Shown: positions 34,355 through 46,719 of the stretch, piece after piece
How the letters are laid out: each line of letters starts with the position of its first letter
Numbering within the stretch: position 1 is the stretch's first letter
Source of the DNA: Epiperipatus broadwayi
Lineage: Eukaryota > Onychophora > Udeonychophora > Euonychophora > Peripatidae
Assembly (NCBI GenBank): GCA_028023455.1
Contig: JAQFVV010006238.1
Coordinates: 8,425,349-8,489,348 of the forward strand
DNA: 64,000 nt
Reading direction: 5' to 3'
The notes under the pieces: model-generated
What the model was told of the DNA's origin: nothing
Databases searched by the model: none
Seen by the model: only the letters and a program-made list of their open reading frames with translations
Position numbers and translations under genes: made by a program

Positions 34355-34447
34355 TATGGCTTCTCCTTAAACGAAGTCAAGAATATCTCAGCAATTAAGC
34401 CCAGATAAACCTGTTAGCCACTTTCTTTTACATTCTCCACTCTAAAT

Positions 34448-35799
34448 TTACCCATAATCTGCTCTGTCCCATTTCCACAACATAATTTTTGTCAACTCTA
34501 TAACCTTTATATCTAAATCCCCCTTATCTTTTCCCAAACCTAGCATAAAAACCAATAATTCACTTTCTGTATAATCACTCTTTTCATATTTATTTTTCCA
34601 CAACTTCATTATATGTACCCTTTCTGTTTTCAAACATTTACATTCAATTAACAAATGCCTAATATTTTCAATTCCTTCCTTACATAATTTACAAAATAAA
34701 TCACCCATATTTTTCCATTTACATGTATATTCTTTAGTAGCTAAAGATCCCGTTCGAGCCTTAAACAATAAACTACTTTCCTTACTATTATCATATATTA
34801 ACTCACACCTAATATTCTGTTTATTTCTATATATATTTAAACTCTTTTTACTCTCCATACTATTTCTCCATCTCTCTAACTTTCTAGTCTTTATTAATAA
34901 ATTTATTCTTTTATCCCATTCCTTACTACTATAACACTCAATAATCCTCTTAACACAATCATCCCATCTTTTGTACAAATATACTGATATAAATTCTTTA
35001 TCCAAATCTTTTGCATAGCGCATTACCTTTCTCACCCATTTTGTTACCTGTCCTTTACTCATAACCCAATTAAATACTATTTTAGCTATTCTTTTATTAT
35101 CCATAAACTGCAATCTACCAAACATTTTCATTTTACTTTTTGCATCTCTCATATGAAAACTTGACCATCCCATTTCTCCTTGAATTGCCTCCCTCAATGC
35201 ATGTCTTCCTACTTCCCTTTGAGCTTTTTCTAAATAATCTAATATCTTTTTACTAACATATAATGCATCATTACCATATGTTAACCCTGCTACTGCAACT
35301 CCTTTCCATATAATTCTAGCTACATCATATTTATTATATGAAAATACTGTTAATTTCTTTATCAATCCCTTTCTTTTCTTTGCTTCATTTATCAATTTTT
35401 TCTCCCATTCATCCAAATAATTTTTCTGATTACTTAAAATAATTCCCAAATAACTATATCTATTCACCACACTTAACTTAATATCTCCCAATAACAATTC
35501 TACATCTTCTCTTTCCTCAGTATTAACCATCATTATATTTGATTTTTCTTCACTAAATTTAATCCCCATCTCTTTACCCACCCTTGCACATGTCCTCAAC
35601 ATAACTTCCATATCTTCTCTTTTTTCTGCACACAAAAATATATCATCTCAAAAAAAAGACCTGACAAAATATATACTCCCTTACTACCTATTAACGGTAT
35701 CTCTATCCCTCTTCCTAATCTTTCTATTGCTCTTTCCATTTCACTCAAATACAACACAAACAAAATAGGTGACATAGGGCATCCTTGCCTTAGTCCCAC
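34448..35799 (-). pseudogene. Long non-LTR element copy A: reverse transcriptase C-half and Cys/His knuckle
   Basis: The frame at 35596-35799 carries RT motif B (MGLRQGCPMSPILFVLYLSE). At about 35650, where the catalytic ADD motif (motif C) belongs, a frame change after an oligo-T run breaks it, and coding continues in the frame 34448-35635 (395 codons open). That frame has motif D (GIKFSEEKSNIMM), motif E (YLGIIL), a thumb-like region, then a knuckle with the pattern C-x2-C-x8-H-x4-C near residues 315-335 (CKLC..., HLLIEC), and ends DRADYG. The knuckle after RT is typical of several non-LTR clades. The break through the catalytic aspartates means this copy cannot encode an active enzyme. The long open 3' frame suggests modest age. 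Confidence 0.88.
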
Positions 35800-35831
35800 A
35801 CCATTTTTAACTTTAATTGATTCTATATTCT

Positions 35832-36881
35832 CTAATTGATATATATATAATAATTATTTTCATATAATTTCTTAATAATATCTATTAAAGCTTCATCCAT
35901 TCCCAAATTTGCTAAACTTATCCATAATCTATTTCTATTTACTCTATCATATGCCTTCTCTATATCTATAAAACTCATATATAACTGTTTATCTGCATTC
36001 CTACTCATATCCATAAGTTGTGTAACTACAAATAAACTATCTCCTATACGCCTATCTAATCTAAAACCTCCTTGCATTTCACCCACTACATTATTCCCTT
36101 CCATCCATTTTACAACTTTACTAGCCACCATATATGAGAAAACTTTATATAAAACTGATGTTACCGCTATCGGTCTATAATTATTCAACTTTCTATGATC
36201 CTTACCCTTTCCTTTAAATAATAACCTTACTCTTGTATTACTCCAACTACTTGGGAAAACTCTATTCTGTGCCATTTTATTAAAACAGGATAATAACTTT
36301 ACTTTTGCCCTATATCCTAAATTCATTACCATCTCTGCTGCCCATCCATCTAAACCTCTTGCCTTCCCACTTTTCAATTTCTTCTCTACCTCATTTAGTT
36401 CATTTTCTGAAAAACTAATATTCCCATTACTATATTCTTTCATATTTTCTAATATTCTATCATTCACATCTAACATCTTTTCTATATTCATTACATAACT
36501 ATTTAAGATTCTCTCTAAATCTTCTCTAGAACTACACTCAGTTTCCTCATCATCTAGTAATACTAACTCTCTCTCCCCTACATTTCTCCTTTTAATATAA
36601 TTCCAAAATTTTTTACTTCCATCTCTTCCACTTTTATTAATATCCTCCAACAATTTACTATTCAATTTTATTCTCTCTCTATAAATATCTATTTTAGCCA
36701 ACTTCTTTTTTTCTAAGTACTTTTCCCATTTAGCATTAATATCTTTTTCACTTTCCTTATTCTTAATAGCACACTTATATTCTCTACATGCTTCTTTCCT
36801 TTCTTTTACACTTTTACTAATTTTAATTTTTTTATTACTTTTATTCTCTTCAATATTCTCACCTAAAACCCTATTTTGCAA
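35832..36881 (-). pseudogene. Long non-LTR element copy A: reverse transcriptase N-half
   Basis: 349 codons open. After a lysine/glutamate-rich linker (ISKSVKERKEACREYK) come KSGKARGLDGWAAEMV, WSNTRVRLLFKGKGK, NNYRPIAVTSVLYKVFSY (RT motifs 1-2), MQGGFRLDRR, and motif A as MSFIDIEKAYDRVNR with its catalytic aspartate. It stops inside an ATATAT tract at about 35840, where slippage probably shifted the frame; coding resumes upstream of motif B. At the other end it overlaps the endonuclease frame by 11 bp, another frameshift near 36875. Confidence 0.88.
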
Positions 36882-37488
36882 CTTTTTCTACTTCCTTACA
36901 CCAATCCTTATACTCATCCCCAACCCACTCTTCCATTATTTCTTCAACTTGTATTTTATACTCTTCCAACTTATTCTTATCATTTACTCTCCATCCACAT
37001 CTTTTACTATTATTTCTACTTTTATTTCTATTCTCCATCACATTACTAACCATTTCAATTACAATGAAATTATGATCACTAGTGCATACTTTTTCTTCAT
37101 TATCAAATACCTTAATTTTCCGTATTTTATTTATTCCCTCTTTCTCTACCAATACATAATCTATTGTGTGAAATATATTATTTCTGGACCATGTGTATTG
37201 TCCCTCATAAATATTTAATAAATTTCCAATACTCAAATTCACTTTCTGACAAAAATTCTTCAAAAGCTGTCCATTTTTATTATCTACATCATCAATTTCT
37301 TCAATATGTCCATTCATATCCCCTATAACCATTATTCTCTTCCCCTTTTCTTTAAAACTTTGTATATCCTTAACTAAACATTCGTATATGTTACTATTCC
37401 ACTCCAATATAATTTGACTATCTCCAGTAGCTATATAAACTTTAGCCACCATCCATTCTTGTCTACCCAACCTTATTTCAAACCACAA
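36871..37488 (-). pseudogene. Long non-LTR element copy A: APE-type endonuclease, 5'-truncated
   Basis: 205 codons. Motifs of the apurinic-like endonuclease of non-LTR elements are present in order: VYIATGD, then MVIGDMNGHIEE (metal- and DNA-binding GD.N), YTWSR (T-W), IDYVLV (IDY), and TSDHNFIVIE (catalytic SDH). The N-terminal part of the domain is missing, because the copy is truncated near 37500. In an intact element this enzyme nicks the target DNA to prime reverse transcription. Confidence 0.88.
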
Positions 37489-37499
37489 GTGTTCTTGAC

Positions 37500-37990
37500 A
37501 TTTAACAATATTTAAATATTTTTTTGATATAACACCTATACAACTGCTGCCATCTGAATTTATTTTTTAGAACTTTTTAATTACATTAACCCAACTATAC
37601 TTGAATGTATTTTACATCATTTCCTAGTGATAGTTTGAGGGGTTTATTATGTATTAAAACCTTTATTCTGCATTATGACTCAATAAATTATAATAGACTG
37701 ATTAAAAATATGTTTACAAATGAAAAATCTTTTAAAAATTATATTTAAACTTGCAAACATAAAAAACAAATAATGAAAAACAAAAATATGTAATGAAAAC
37801 AATAATTTTCATTCTTATTGAATGGTTATTGTAATGCCAATAAAGAGATAAATTAATGAAATATGGATTAACTTTGCTCAGGATCAAACTCCATCTCTGT
37901 TTTGAATGGGATCTAGTGACTCTATCATTAATATTCCTCCATATCAGAACATACTATTTTTACCCTAAAGCTTCTTTCTCTATAATATAT
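37500..37990. other. AT-rich interval, nothing recognised
   Basis: Flank of the truncated LINE. No feature identified. Confidence 0.5.
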
Positions 37991-38044
37991 TGATAATCTT
38001 GTCATTATATATTCCAAATGTAAGTTTTCCAATGATAGATATTC

Positions 38045-38165
38045 TAAATGTTACCATGTTTCCCTGAAAATAAGACCTAACCAGAAAATAAGCCCTAGCA
38101 TAATTTTTCAGGATGCTTATAATATAAATCCTACCCCAAATATATACCCTAGTTAAGATCATCAG
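38045..38165 (+). repeat. 'GTTTCCCTGAAAATAAGAC' repeat fragment
   Basis: ACCATGTTTCCCTGAAAATA, then AAAATAAGCCCTAGCATAAT and ATACCCTAGTTAAGATCATC. This resembles a short repetitive DNA-transposon-like sequence (CCGTGTTTCCCCGAAAATAAGACC type) that I recall from many animal genomes. Its class is not determined here. Confidence 0.45.
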
Positions 38166-38484
38166 ATGAATTCAATTATAAAGTAATAAATGTATAAATA
38201 AACAATATTATTGATATTAATGCTTTAGATAAATAGTAATATAAATTATATGGTTCTTTTGTATTTTCCATCAATTTCTTTTTGACAAACGTTATTCTAC
38301 CTGTATAAAGAAACAATTTATCTACACAAGTCAGTATATTAGCCGATTTATAATTTAATTTATATATTTTTAGGCACTTATTTATACTTAATACTTCAAT
38401 TTAAAATGCTCAATTTAGCATTAGAATTTCATCATGGTAGCTTTTAAATATTCAAGATAAAAGAAAAATTAGTTTAATTTCTGC

Positions 38485-39253
38485 TATGTCCAGCAGTGAC
38501 CAAGTTACAGCACAGCTGGATTGCAAATTTAAATAAAATGACAGTAATATAAACACCAGGTGGCACGGTAATTTAAATTGTAGATACTTCATAATAACTA
38601 AAAATGTTTTTTTCTTTTCAAAAGTCATATATATATATATATTTAGAACGGGTTGAAGGCAGTTGATTTATAAGGGTCCTGCAACCTGGAACTGTGGTCC
38701 CGGAATATTAATTAATATCCGGAGAATAGTTCTCAGAGAGGCCAGATTGACAAGGCTGACAGTAATTTCCAGTGGAAGAAACGCTTCTGTTCTTCAAGGA
38801 CTTCAACTAGCTAAATAATTTTCTCTTCCCCTTTCTGGTGAAGATCACGGCTCAAGTTTTCATTTAAATAATCTAATTTGTTGGAGTCCCATGGTACCAC
38901 ATGGTAGTACCAGTGTTATTACATTCAAACCTGCATTTTTGTTTAATAAATATATAATACAAGTTCTTATATATTTAATTAATTCATTTTCTGTTTTCAG
39001 ATAATTCTTATCAAGAATCTATTCCGTATTTTCCAATGGCATTTAATTAAATTTGCTATAGGGCTATTTGATATTTAATCAGAGTTGCTGATTTTTAAAG
39101 TAATTTCGCCTAATTAGTTCATATAATTTTTATGTGTCTACTGCCTTTATACATGCACATACTTAATTTAAACTTTTAACATTTTCATGTCTTTTTCTGT
39201 TTCAATAAAAATATGCATTTGATCAGATTTTTTTAAAATACATATATTTAGCA
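38485..39253 (-). repeat. Probable 3' LTR of a Ty3/gypsy relic
   Basis: On the minus strand a polypurine tract GGGGGGAGG is followed at once by TGTGCTAAATATATG, the usual polypurine-TG start of a 3' LTR. It sits about 120 bp after the coding relic of the polyprotein end. A TATAAAT-like box and balanced-composition sequence lie at 38640-38950. The far end (about 38485-38580) is uncertain, and no second LTR was found. Confidence 0.5.
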
Positions 39254-39259
39254 CACCTC

Positions 39260-39660
39260 CCCCCAGTTCAGAGATCAGACGGTTTTTGTTTTCTGCTCTC
39301 TGAGTTAAGAGCATAGTCGTCAAAGTGGGTGAGGTTTTTCCACTCATACCTAGGGTGTAGTGGGGTGTTGGATTCTAATGCTGGAAAATTATTAACATTT
39401 GGAGGTTTTACTGAGTTATTCCTGGTCTGTAGTTTTTTGCTTTCAATTTAATTTCAAAAGTAAACTTGCTGCTATTCCTTCATAGTTACTTGATATGCTT
39501 ACAAAGTACTTTTCCATCTGCCATCCAGATGGCAACAACTTCATTGTTCAGGTGATGCACTACTTCTGGTTCACTTTTCATCTTGATTATTTTTGATCCA
39601 AATGCGATCATTAGGTAAACATTGATTTATGATATCTGTCACACGATGGTAGTCCTTACT
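39260..39660 (-). pseudogene. Ty3/gypsy pol C-terminus (integrase tail) relic
   Basis: The minus strand reads CLPNDRIWIKNNQDEK, which fits the 'GD.V..KN......W' strand of the integrase C-terminal domain. After stops comes NTPLHPRYEWKNLTHFDDYA, like the proline-rich 'P.R..DY' end of gypsy polyproteins. The reverse transcriptase, RNase H and integrase core are absent between this and the protease, so an internal deletion has joined the two. Confidence 0.45.
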
Positions 39661-39751
39661 TCGATGATTGGAAAGCTGGTGCTTGTCCTTATTTTTTTCA
39701 GTGTGTAATTTAATTCCCAATTCTCTGAACATTCACAGCCAGTGAAAGGGT

Positions 39752-40335
39752 TTACTTGATGTGGACTATGTATAACAGTAGTTTCCAGTTCTTGACATTA
39801 CTAGTTATGACAAGAATCTGGATTTGGCCTCTAATGTTAATGGTGTTATCCCTTATGGTGTAAGCTTTTAAGTTTGACTTTAGTATCTTCAGGTGATGTG
39901 TTATGTTGGCCACAATGGTTTTCCAGTCTGTAAAAGAGATCAAGGATATTCTATTACCACTGTCTATTTCCATAAGAACAGGTTTCCAAAGATTTTTAAT
40001 GCTATTTCCATTTTGTGATCCTGGTAAGATGATACATTATTTATTAGAACAAACTTTTTTTGAGTAGGTTTGTCTTTAGCTAGGTGCTCCTGGTGTTTTT
40101 CGCTTGTATAATCAACAGATCTCTTTTTTGGCACATTTTCTCTAAATGGCCAATTTTTTTTACAGTTTCTGCATTGTTGATCTTTATAAAACACATTCAA
40201 TGGACCTTTGTCCTATTTTCCCTAAGCAGAACCACTTTATATTGCTTTGAATTTTCAGAATTGTGTTAACTTGCTGGGGTGCACTTTCTTCCGAATTATC
40301 GACCTTGGCTATTTCATAGGAATCGCTGTCCACTA
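39752..40335 (-). pseudogene. Ty3/gypsy gag zinc knuckles and protease relic
   Basis: Minus strand, N to C: a decayed first CCHC knuckle (FCLGKIGQRSIEC), a second (CRNCKKNWPFRENV, later cysteine/histidine lost), a basic linker with PTQKKFVLINNV, then LFLMEIDSGNRISLIS. The D-S-G in the last block is the retropepsin active-site position. It is followed by LKSNLKAYT and INIRGQIQILV. Nucleocapsid knuckles followed by protease is the normal gag-pol junction of Ty3/gypsy elements. A frameshift at about 39970 and lost knuckle residues mark it as dead. Confidence 0.62.
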
Positions 40336-40469
40336 ATTTGATGGCTGTGAAAAAATTCTAGTTTAATTAACTCATGTAAGTGAACAATTCGTTTTTCATA
40401 AACAAGGAAAAATTAAAGTGATTAATTATATATACTAATGCTTCTTTTATTCTGAAGATATTATTCCAC

Positions 40470-40795
40470 AGTAATAAATTCTCCATGCAATACTGCCATA
40501 CAATGCAAACCATAGTAATCAATGGATGCAAGGAGGTTTGTGCATAAAATTCCTATCTCGTATCAATTCATCCAATATCACCAAACTAGGTTTTATCTTA
40601 TATTTTCATCAGAGAGGAGCCTAGGGTCCTAAATCTACATAGGGATTTTATGCACAAACCTTCTTGCATGCATTAATTACTATGGCTGTCACTGGGTGGC
40701 ATTACTTTATGGAGAGTTTGTTACTGTTTTAACAGCTTGTATAAGCATAGAAAATGGTGATCATGTGATGTTTAGTGGTTTAAAAATGTCATTTA
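40470..40795 (-). mobile_element. RZ-B copy, decayed
   Basis: Begins with CTCCATGCAATACTGCCATA and ends with GGTGATCATGTGATGTTTAG; the arms are complementary over 'gtttgtgcataaaat' and 'attttatgcacaaac'. On the minus strand near 40570-40640 it has CTGATGA followed by a decayed hairpin, AAAACCTAGTTTGG and GATATTGGATG, so the hammerhead is recognisable but its core is mutated. Confidence 0.55.
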
Positions 40796-40896
40796 CTACA
40801 AATTAATTTCTAGAGGTCAAATGATAGAATTCAATCTACCATTGAATATTTTGAATTGTTTGTAGTTCAAAATTTTGAGCAAGCAACCTGAATAGC

Positions 40897-41166
40897 ATGA
40901 GGAAAGCTCTTGGCCATGGTTATATGATAATATGCTGTGTCCCAATGCCAAAAGTATGCATGATTTTTGTCCAAAAATATAATTGTGATAAACATCCATC
41001 CAATTATCCTGATTTAAATCCTATTGATATTTGGATATTTTTTAAATTAATGCTGACTACGAAAGTTGCACATAGTTGTCCAATTCAGGACAACCAGAAG
41101 CTTGTGACAAAGATTCTGAAAATAATTTTGGAAGAGAGTTTCAATAACTACTTTAAACAGTTTTAG
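40897..41166 (+). pseudogene. Tc1/mariner-type transposase C-terminal relic
   Basis: The frame contains KHPSNYPDLNPIDIWIFF, matching the strongly conserved 'W...SPDLNPIE..W' block around the second to third catalytic acid of Tc1/mariner transposases. It is followed by VTKILKIILEESFNNYF, the usual C-terminal helix. The first catalytic region is missing, inverted repeats were not found, and the N-terminus is absent. It begins next to the RZ-B copy. Confidence 0.65.
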
Positions 41167-41169
41167 TCA

Positions 41170-42915
41170 TTTGCAGGGTATATTGACTCACAAGAGGACT
41201 ATTTTAAATAGATAACAAACAATTATTTGTAAAGAATAATTTTAATTCATTTAATCTAAATTTGATTGTTGTATAACTTAAAAATATAAGTCTACATTAA
41301 ACATGAATAATAATGTATAGAGAAAAAAACATCACTACTTCTAACTTATCAGCCTTCTTATGATTTCCGAATATCGTATTTTTACCTTTGCTGTGTAATG
41401 TATATAATTGTGCTAAAATGAGTTGTATTTTAAAAAAACCAAAATGTTGATATAACAACATTACTGTATTCAATGCTTTGTTACTGTTTGTATTAGATAC
41501 TTAGATTGAGAATAAAATGAAAGATAGATATAAATATTAGTACTGAATGGTTTACTGCTTGAAAGATTACGAGAAATTTGAATCCTGCAAGTGTCTCCAT
41601 TTACAGTCAATATTCTTTGAACTCCAGAATCAGTCACAACACCACAGCTTTAAACTATATATAATTATTTTTATTACATTTTAAAATAAGACTTTAGTAA
41701 AATAAAAATATAGAAAAAAAGATCAACACATGGAAAGTGCAAAAATCATGCATGCATAACAAGTACATAAAACACCCTTTTTTCATTCATATCTAAATAC
41801 ATTTCTGGAAACATTCACTTCCTTTTTTAACAATTCCTAACCATATATTCTTATATAAAAAAAACCTCTTTAAAGATATTCATATATTCTTCACCAAATA
41901 TCCCTTGTTGACTATATGCAAAATTTTAATGTGAGATGTGTATATATTACAAAAAGAGAATATAAAAACGTAAAAAGATGGAAATAAAATTATGATGAGA
42001 TTACAATTATAATGCACCCTGAAAATATTTTAATTGATAATAATTATTAAAGATATTATGCGATATAATTTAAATTGAATTATTACTGATATTTCACTGT
42101 TTTTATCATTTGTTAGTATTATATTAGTATCATTTTCTATTTTATTTTGTGCTGTATTTATAAGGAACAAGATGAAAAATAGTATTCAAAGTAATCTTTC
42201 TCTTTCATATGTTTTTCTCATAGCAATAATTCTATATTCATAATTTTTCTGGATTGAAATTGTGATAAGTTTAGTTCCTTTATACATCAATTTTAAATCT
42301 ATATTTCAGGTTATACACAACTCTTTCAATCGTAGATGGGCTATCAACTCAAATATATATTTCTTTATAAAGTGCAGACAATAATTATATCTAGATGTTA
42401 TAAGCAAAACTATACCCATATTTGCTTTCACAACTGGAATTTTTCAAAATTCTCTTTGTTAAAGCAAAGTCACAAACTGACTCATATTAGTATATAAATC
42501 ACACTACTATCTGTTATCCATTGATTGCTCAATCTTATAATAGATGGTGCTAGAAGAAAGAAAGATGAATTAATATCATTTTCAGCATAATGGACTATGG
42601 GGAAGAACTTTTGACTTTAAAATAAAGTTATTTTAGATCACATCACTGCTTTGCTTATAATACTATAATAAGTAGAGTGAATCAAACAATGTTTTGTGTA
42701 TCAAAATTTCTAATCAAGAAGTAAAAGGAACTATTGCTGCAGTATAACATACTAAAAGGTAGTATGTAATCTAATGTCCGATCTGTTTAACTGTATAAGC
42801 ATGTTGGCTAAAATTCTACACCTGGAGATTTGAATTGCAGGTTTTTTTAATCTTGATTATAAATAAAAATAATAATTAAAACATTTTTATTTACATAAAT
42901 GCATTAAAAAGTAAA
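41170..42915. other. AT-rich interval, nothing recognised
   Basis: No coherent frame or shared repeat was identified. Confidence 0.5.
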
Positions 42916-42924
42916 AACAGTTTA

Positions 42925-44141
42925 CACTTGGGTCTCATTTTATGTGGTAGATAGGTTCCGTAGAAAACGTGCATTAAAAAAATCACACAAAAATAGACTT
43001 AACTTACCTTGAAAAATGAGAGATATGTTCTGTAATTTTCAGAAATCGCATAAAAGCAAAGCAACAAGGAAAAATTACTTTAAAATTCACATTAAAAAAT
43101 AAGGAAATAAAGTATGACTAATAAAATATTTCAAATATTTGAAAAAAAAATTGATACAAGACAAGCTTTTTTTTATTAACTACAGTATTAAATTTTACAT
43201 TTTTTCATGCATATTTTAATCATTATTGCTATTTGACAATATGCGTTCGTTTGTGAACTGGTAAGAAATCAGATTCATCACAAGAAAAAGTACAACTAGT
43301 GCCACTTTCAGTCTTGTGCTGTGTTAATAGTTTTCTGTTGACAATGTAATCTGTGATTAAACTTTGAGATGATGATTTTACTAATTGTTTATAAAACTCA
43401 CAATATCCAGACACACAACTATTTAGCTCTCATTGGAATTTAAGAGGTTTTTTCATTGCAGCAAACTCAGGTTTCAGCATTTTCTGACATTTTTCTTTGT
43501 CTCACAAATCAACATAAAATGTATGATTAAATAATTAATACTTATCAGAAAATAATAAATTTGTCTTCATTTGATAGATATTTTTATATACTACTGAAAT
43601 AAATTTTAAATGTTCACATTTTGTTCTATATTAAAAAAATTAGATAAACAATTAAAACAAAAAGATTATACATTATCATTAGAAAAATCATTTTCAGTTT
43701 ACAAAATCTTCATTATTTATTTTAAAAATCTAAAAGAATACAGTATTTATTTCTGTTATATCTAACAAAATGTGTTTTAAAAGTTTAAAATTTTTGAATA
43801 TTTATTGAGATATTTTTATACTCATAATTATAAATTTATTATTATTATTTACTCATAAGTATAAGTAAGTTATTTATGTAAAAGCTAAAATTCTAAATAG
43901 TTTCAGACCACTCACATTAGTTGCTAATTTAATGCTATATTTTTGAAAAGAAAAAAAAGGATTTCATGTCAAAATAAGTTATTAATAATTTAAATTTCTT
44001 GATATCTAATAAATATAGTGAAATGTGAACTTTTTTATCGCATAAAAAAAAAAACTTACATAAAAATATATTAAGAAGAAACATGAATTGCATAACTTCA
44101 AAATCGCATTTAAAAAATCTGCATAAAATGAGACCCAGGTG
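42925..44141 (-). mobile_element. pogo/Tc1-type DNA transposon relic
   Basis: The left end CACTTGGGTCTCATTTTATG and the complement of the right end CACCTGGGTCTCATTTTATG are 20-bp inverted repeats with one difference. TA flanks both sides (42923-42924 and 44142-44143), the Tc1/mariner target. The minus strand keeps a short coding relic (43229-43414; LVKSSSQSLITDYIV) that resembles the C-terminal tail of pogo/Tigger transposases. Length is 1217 bp, with most of the transposase lost. Confidence 0.72.
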
Positions 44142-44493
44142 TACTAAAAAGTAAAAAAAATTTTTTTTCAGTTTATAGAAATAAAAGCATGACATAGCTA
44201 TGTTTAGAAATTTTCAACCCATATTATTAAATAATCACACCTACTTTTTGCAATAATGTCAATCTATTCAAAATGCCTGTTAATTGTTAGTTTTTAAAAT
44301 GGATTTGGGGGATTTGACTTGTGAATTTAGAAACATGATTGCCTCATTATTTTATTTGTGAAAGATGAATTATTATTTTTTACTTTCTGGCACATTCAAA
44401 TGAATAAACATATTTCTTGATATATTTTAATTCTTTTTATTTTCTACTTCTTAGATTTATAAATTTATTTAAACACACATTGATTACATAAGT

Positions 44494-44653
44494 AATATTT
44501 ACTAAGGCTGTAACCACAAGAATATGCATGTAAAAATGCAATATTAGGGACCTCTACAGGTCTTAACCATAAGGTTGTGGTTAAGACCTGTAGAGGTCTC
44601 TAATATCACATTTTTACATGCATATTCTTGAGGTTACAGCCTTAATAAATATT
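44494..44653. repeat. Foldback element (hairpin) 1
   Basis: Arms of about 75 bp (AAGGCTGTAACCACAAGAAT... and complement) surround a loop of about 9 bp, with few mismatches. The internal block GGGACCTCTACAGGTCTTAA is shared with the larger foldback at 46.4-46.7 kb (AGAGACCTCTACAAATCATA), so the two belong to one family. Confidence 0.85.
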
Positions 44654-44659
44654 TCTTAG

Positions 44660-46370
44660 ATTTATATAATTCCAGAAAGGAGGAATGAAGAAAATTTGAA
44701 TACAATTTAACACCAGTAGGTAGATGGGTAGTATGGTAAAAAGTACTTAATCCCACATAAATTAATATTAAATATTCTGTTATTTTTTTGGCTAAAATTG
44801 TTTGCAATCTCTAAAATATGTGTTGTCATCAGGAATAAATATATATGCAAAATTTTTTCAGCCATATTGGAAACTGGAAAATAGATGATAATTGAGGTAT
44901 ATAAAATTTCTCATACAGGTAAACAAAAAATAGAATAAGTTCATAAAAACATATAAAAAAGATTTAAATGGGTTTATTAACTGCATGAATACATTGGTTT
45001 CAATCTTGAATTCCAAGTTTTTTATAGGCAAGAGTAAAAACCAATCTGGAAATGGAGATTAAATTGCATTACCATTTATTAAGCACTGTTTATTCAATAT
45101 TATAATAGATGGCACTAGATTAACAAAAGAATTGCTTTTGTTTTAAATATTTAAATATAAGCAAGTATATCCACTTTTTATGTACTTTTCCTGTGCAACA
45201 TCTTGTTATTATCTAAGCAGTGATTATATTATTAACTTACAATGGACACAATGTTGTATAGTAACATTAAGACTACAAGCAGTATCTAATACCACTTGTA
45301 AAGTATGATTGTTTTATATAATTATTATTTCATATTTGTTGTTTTATAAGCATTATTTACAATAAATATTAAATTATTTATATAAAAAATTAAAAACATA
45401 GCCATAAAATTGCAAAATAAAGAAATAAAAGTTACTTTTATTTAACTGGATTAAGTCAATATTTTTTTAAAATTAATTGATTGCTTTCTTATAATCAGTT
45501 ATGATAATGATATAGACTTTCTTCTTATTACTGTTGCCATTAGTTACAACTATATTTTTATGTTTGTCTTAAAAAGAAGAAAAAAAAGTTGTTTTTTGCA
45601 AAAGACAATTTAAATTTATAATTGTCTAGATTACAAACAATATGAGAACCTGCTAAAAAAAAAGGGGGGGAAAGTATAAAATTGAAATGAAGTAAGTTAA
45701 TTTCAAACTAATTTGATTTTGCATAATAGAAACAACATATTTAAAAAGTTAATGAGATAGATATATTATAAATTAAAAAATATATATGAAATTAAAGTAC
45801 CGAACAATTTATAACAGTATGCATACTGATTGTAGCCATTTTGGGTAAAATATAAACAATTATATCCCCTGTCTTACTACTTATTCAAATTGATGTCTTT
45901 TTCTTATTATGAAGACTGCGAAACAGATAAAACTGTAGGCAAATTAAACACTAATGAGAATATGTTGCATTTAATGAGTTTATAATAAGGATTATATAAT
46001 TGCTAATATTTAATGTATAATTAGTACATATAAATTTTAAAAAAGGAAAGGGCATTATAAATATTACTTAAACTTTTTAATATTTATTTTACCAATAACT
46101 GCAAGTACAGCAATAATTTAGATACAAATGAAAATCCTTTTTTTTTGCCTGAGTTATTATAAATATGTGTCTTAAAAAGTTAATACTTTCTAACTTACAT
46201 ATTTAATTTGAAGACTGTTGGTCAAACAGTGGTCAAATAATTATCAATAATTGGTGCACAGAAACTAAAATCTTCAGTTATATCTTTTTAAAATAACATT
46301 TACCTTTGAAATGTAATCAATAGTTGATCCTTATGTTTGTTAATAATTACAAAATTATTTGGATGAGTGA
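44660..46370. other. AT-rich interval, nothing recognised
   Basis: No gene or repeat was identified apart from oligo-A/G runs near 45655. Confidence 0.5.
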
Positions 46371-46376
46371 TACTTC

Positions 46377-46717
46377 TATAAAGCTAAAGCTTTAGTACAT
46401 GCACCTTGAGTACTTAATTTTAGCAAGAGACCTCTACAAATCATAACACGAGATTTGACTTTATAATGATAAGAGGGACCCTCCTATCTCTAAGCTATTT
46501 TTCTTAATTATATAGGCAAATCTAAAGCATTTTGATTGAGGAGCATGAAGCTAATAAATTAAAATGCTTTAGATTTGCCTATATAATTAAGAAAAATAGG
46601 TTAGAGATAGGAAGGTCCCTCTTATCTTTATAAAGTCAAATCTCGTGTTATGATTTGTAGAGGTCTCTTGCTAAAATTAAGCACTCAAGGTGCATGTACT
46701 AAAGCTTTAGCTTTATA
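46377..46717. repeat. Foldback element 2 with ~157-bp arms
   Basis: 46377-46533 and 46561-46717 are nearly perfect complements around a 27-bp loop (GATTGAGGAGCATGAAGCTA...). The outer ends are TATAAAGCTAAAGCTTTAGT and complement. Such a long, well-matched hairpin indicates recent origin, because arms diverge with time. Transcription would give long double-stranded RNA. Confidence 0.92.
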
Positions 46718-46719
46718 TA

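Noticed and set aside
36949-37218. Plus-strand 89-codon frame
   Set aside because: It is the shadow of the minus-strand endonuclease of the long non-LTR element.
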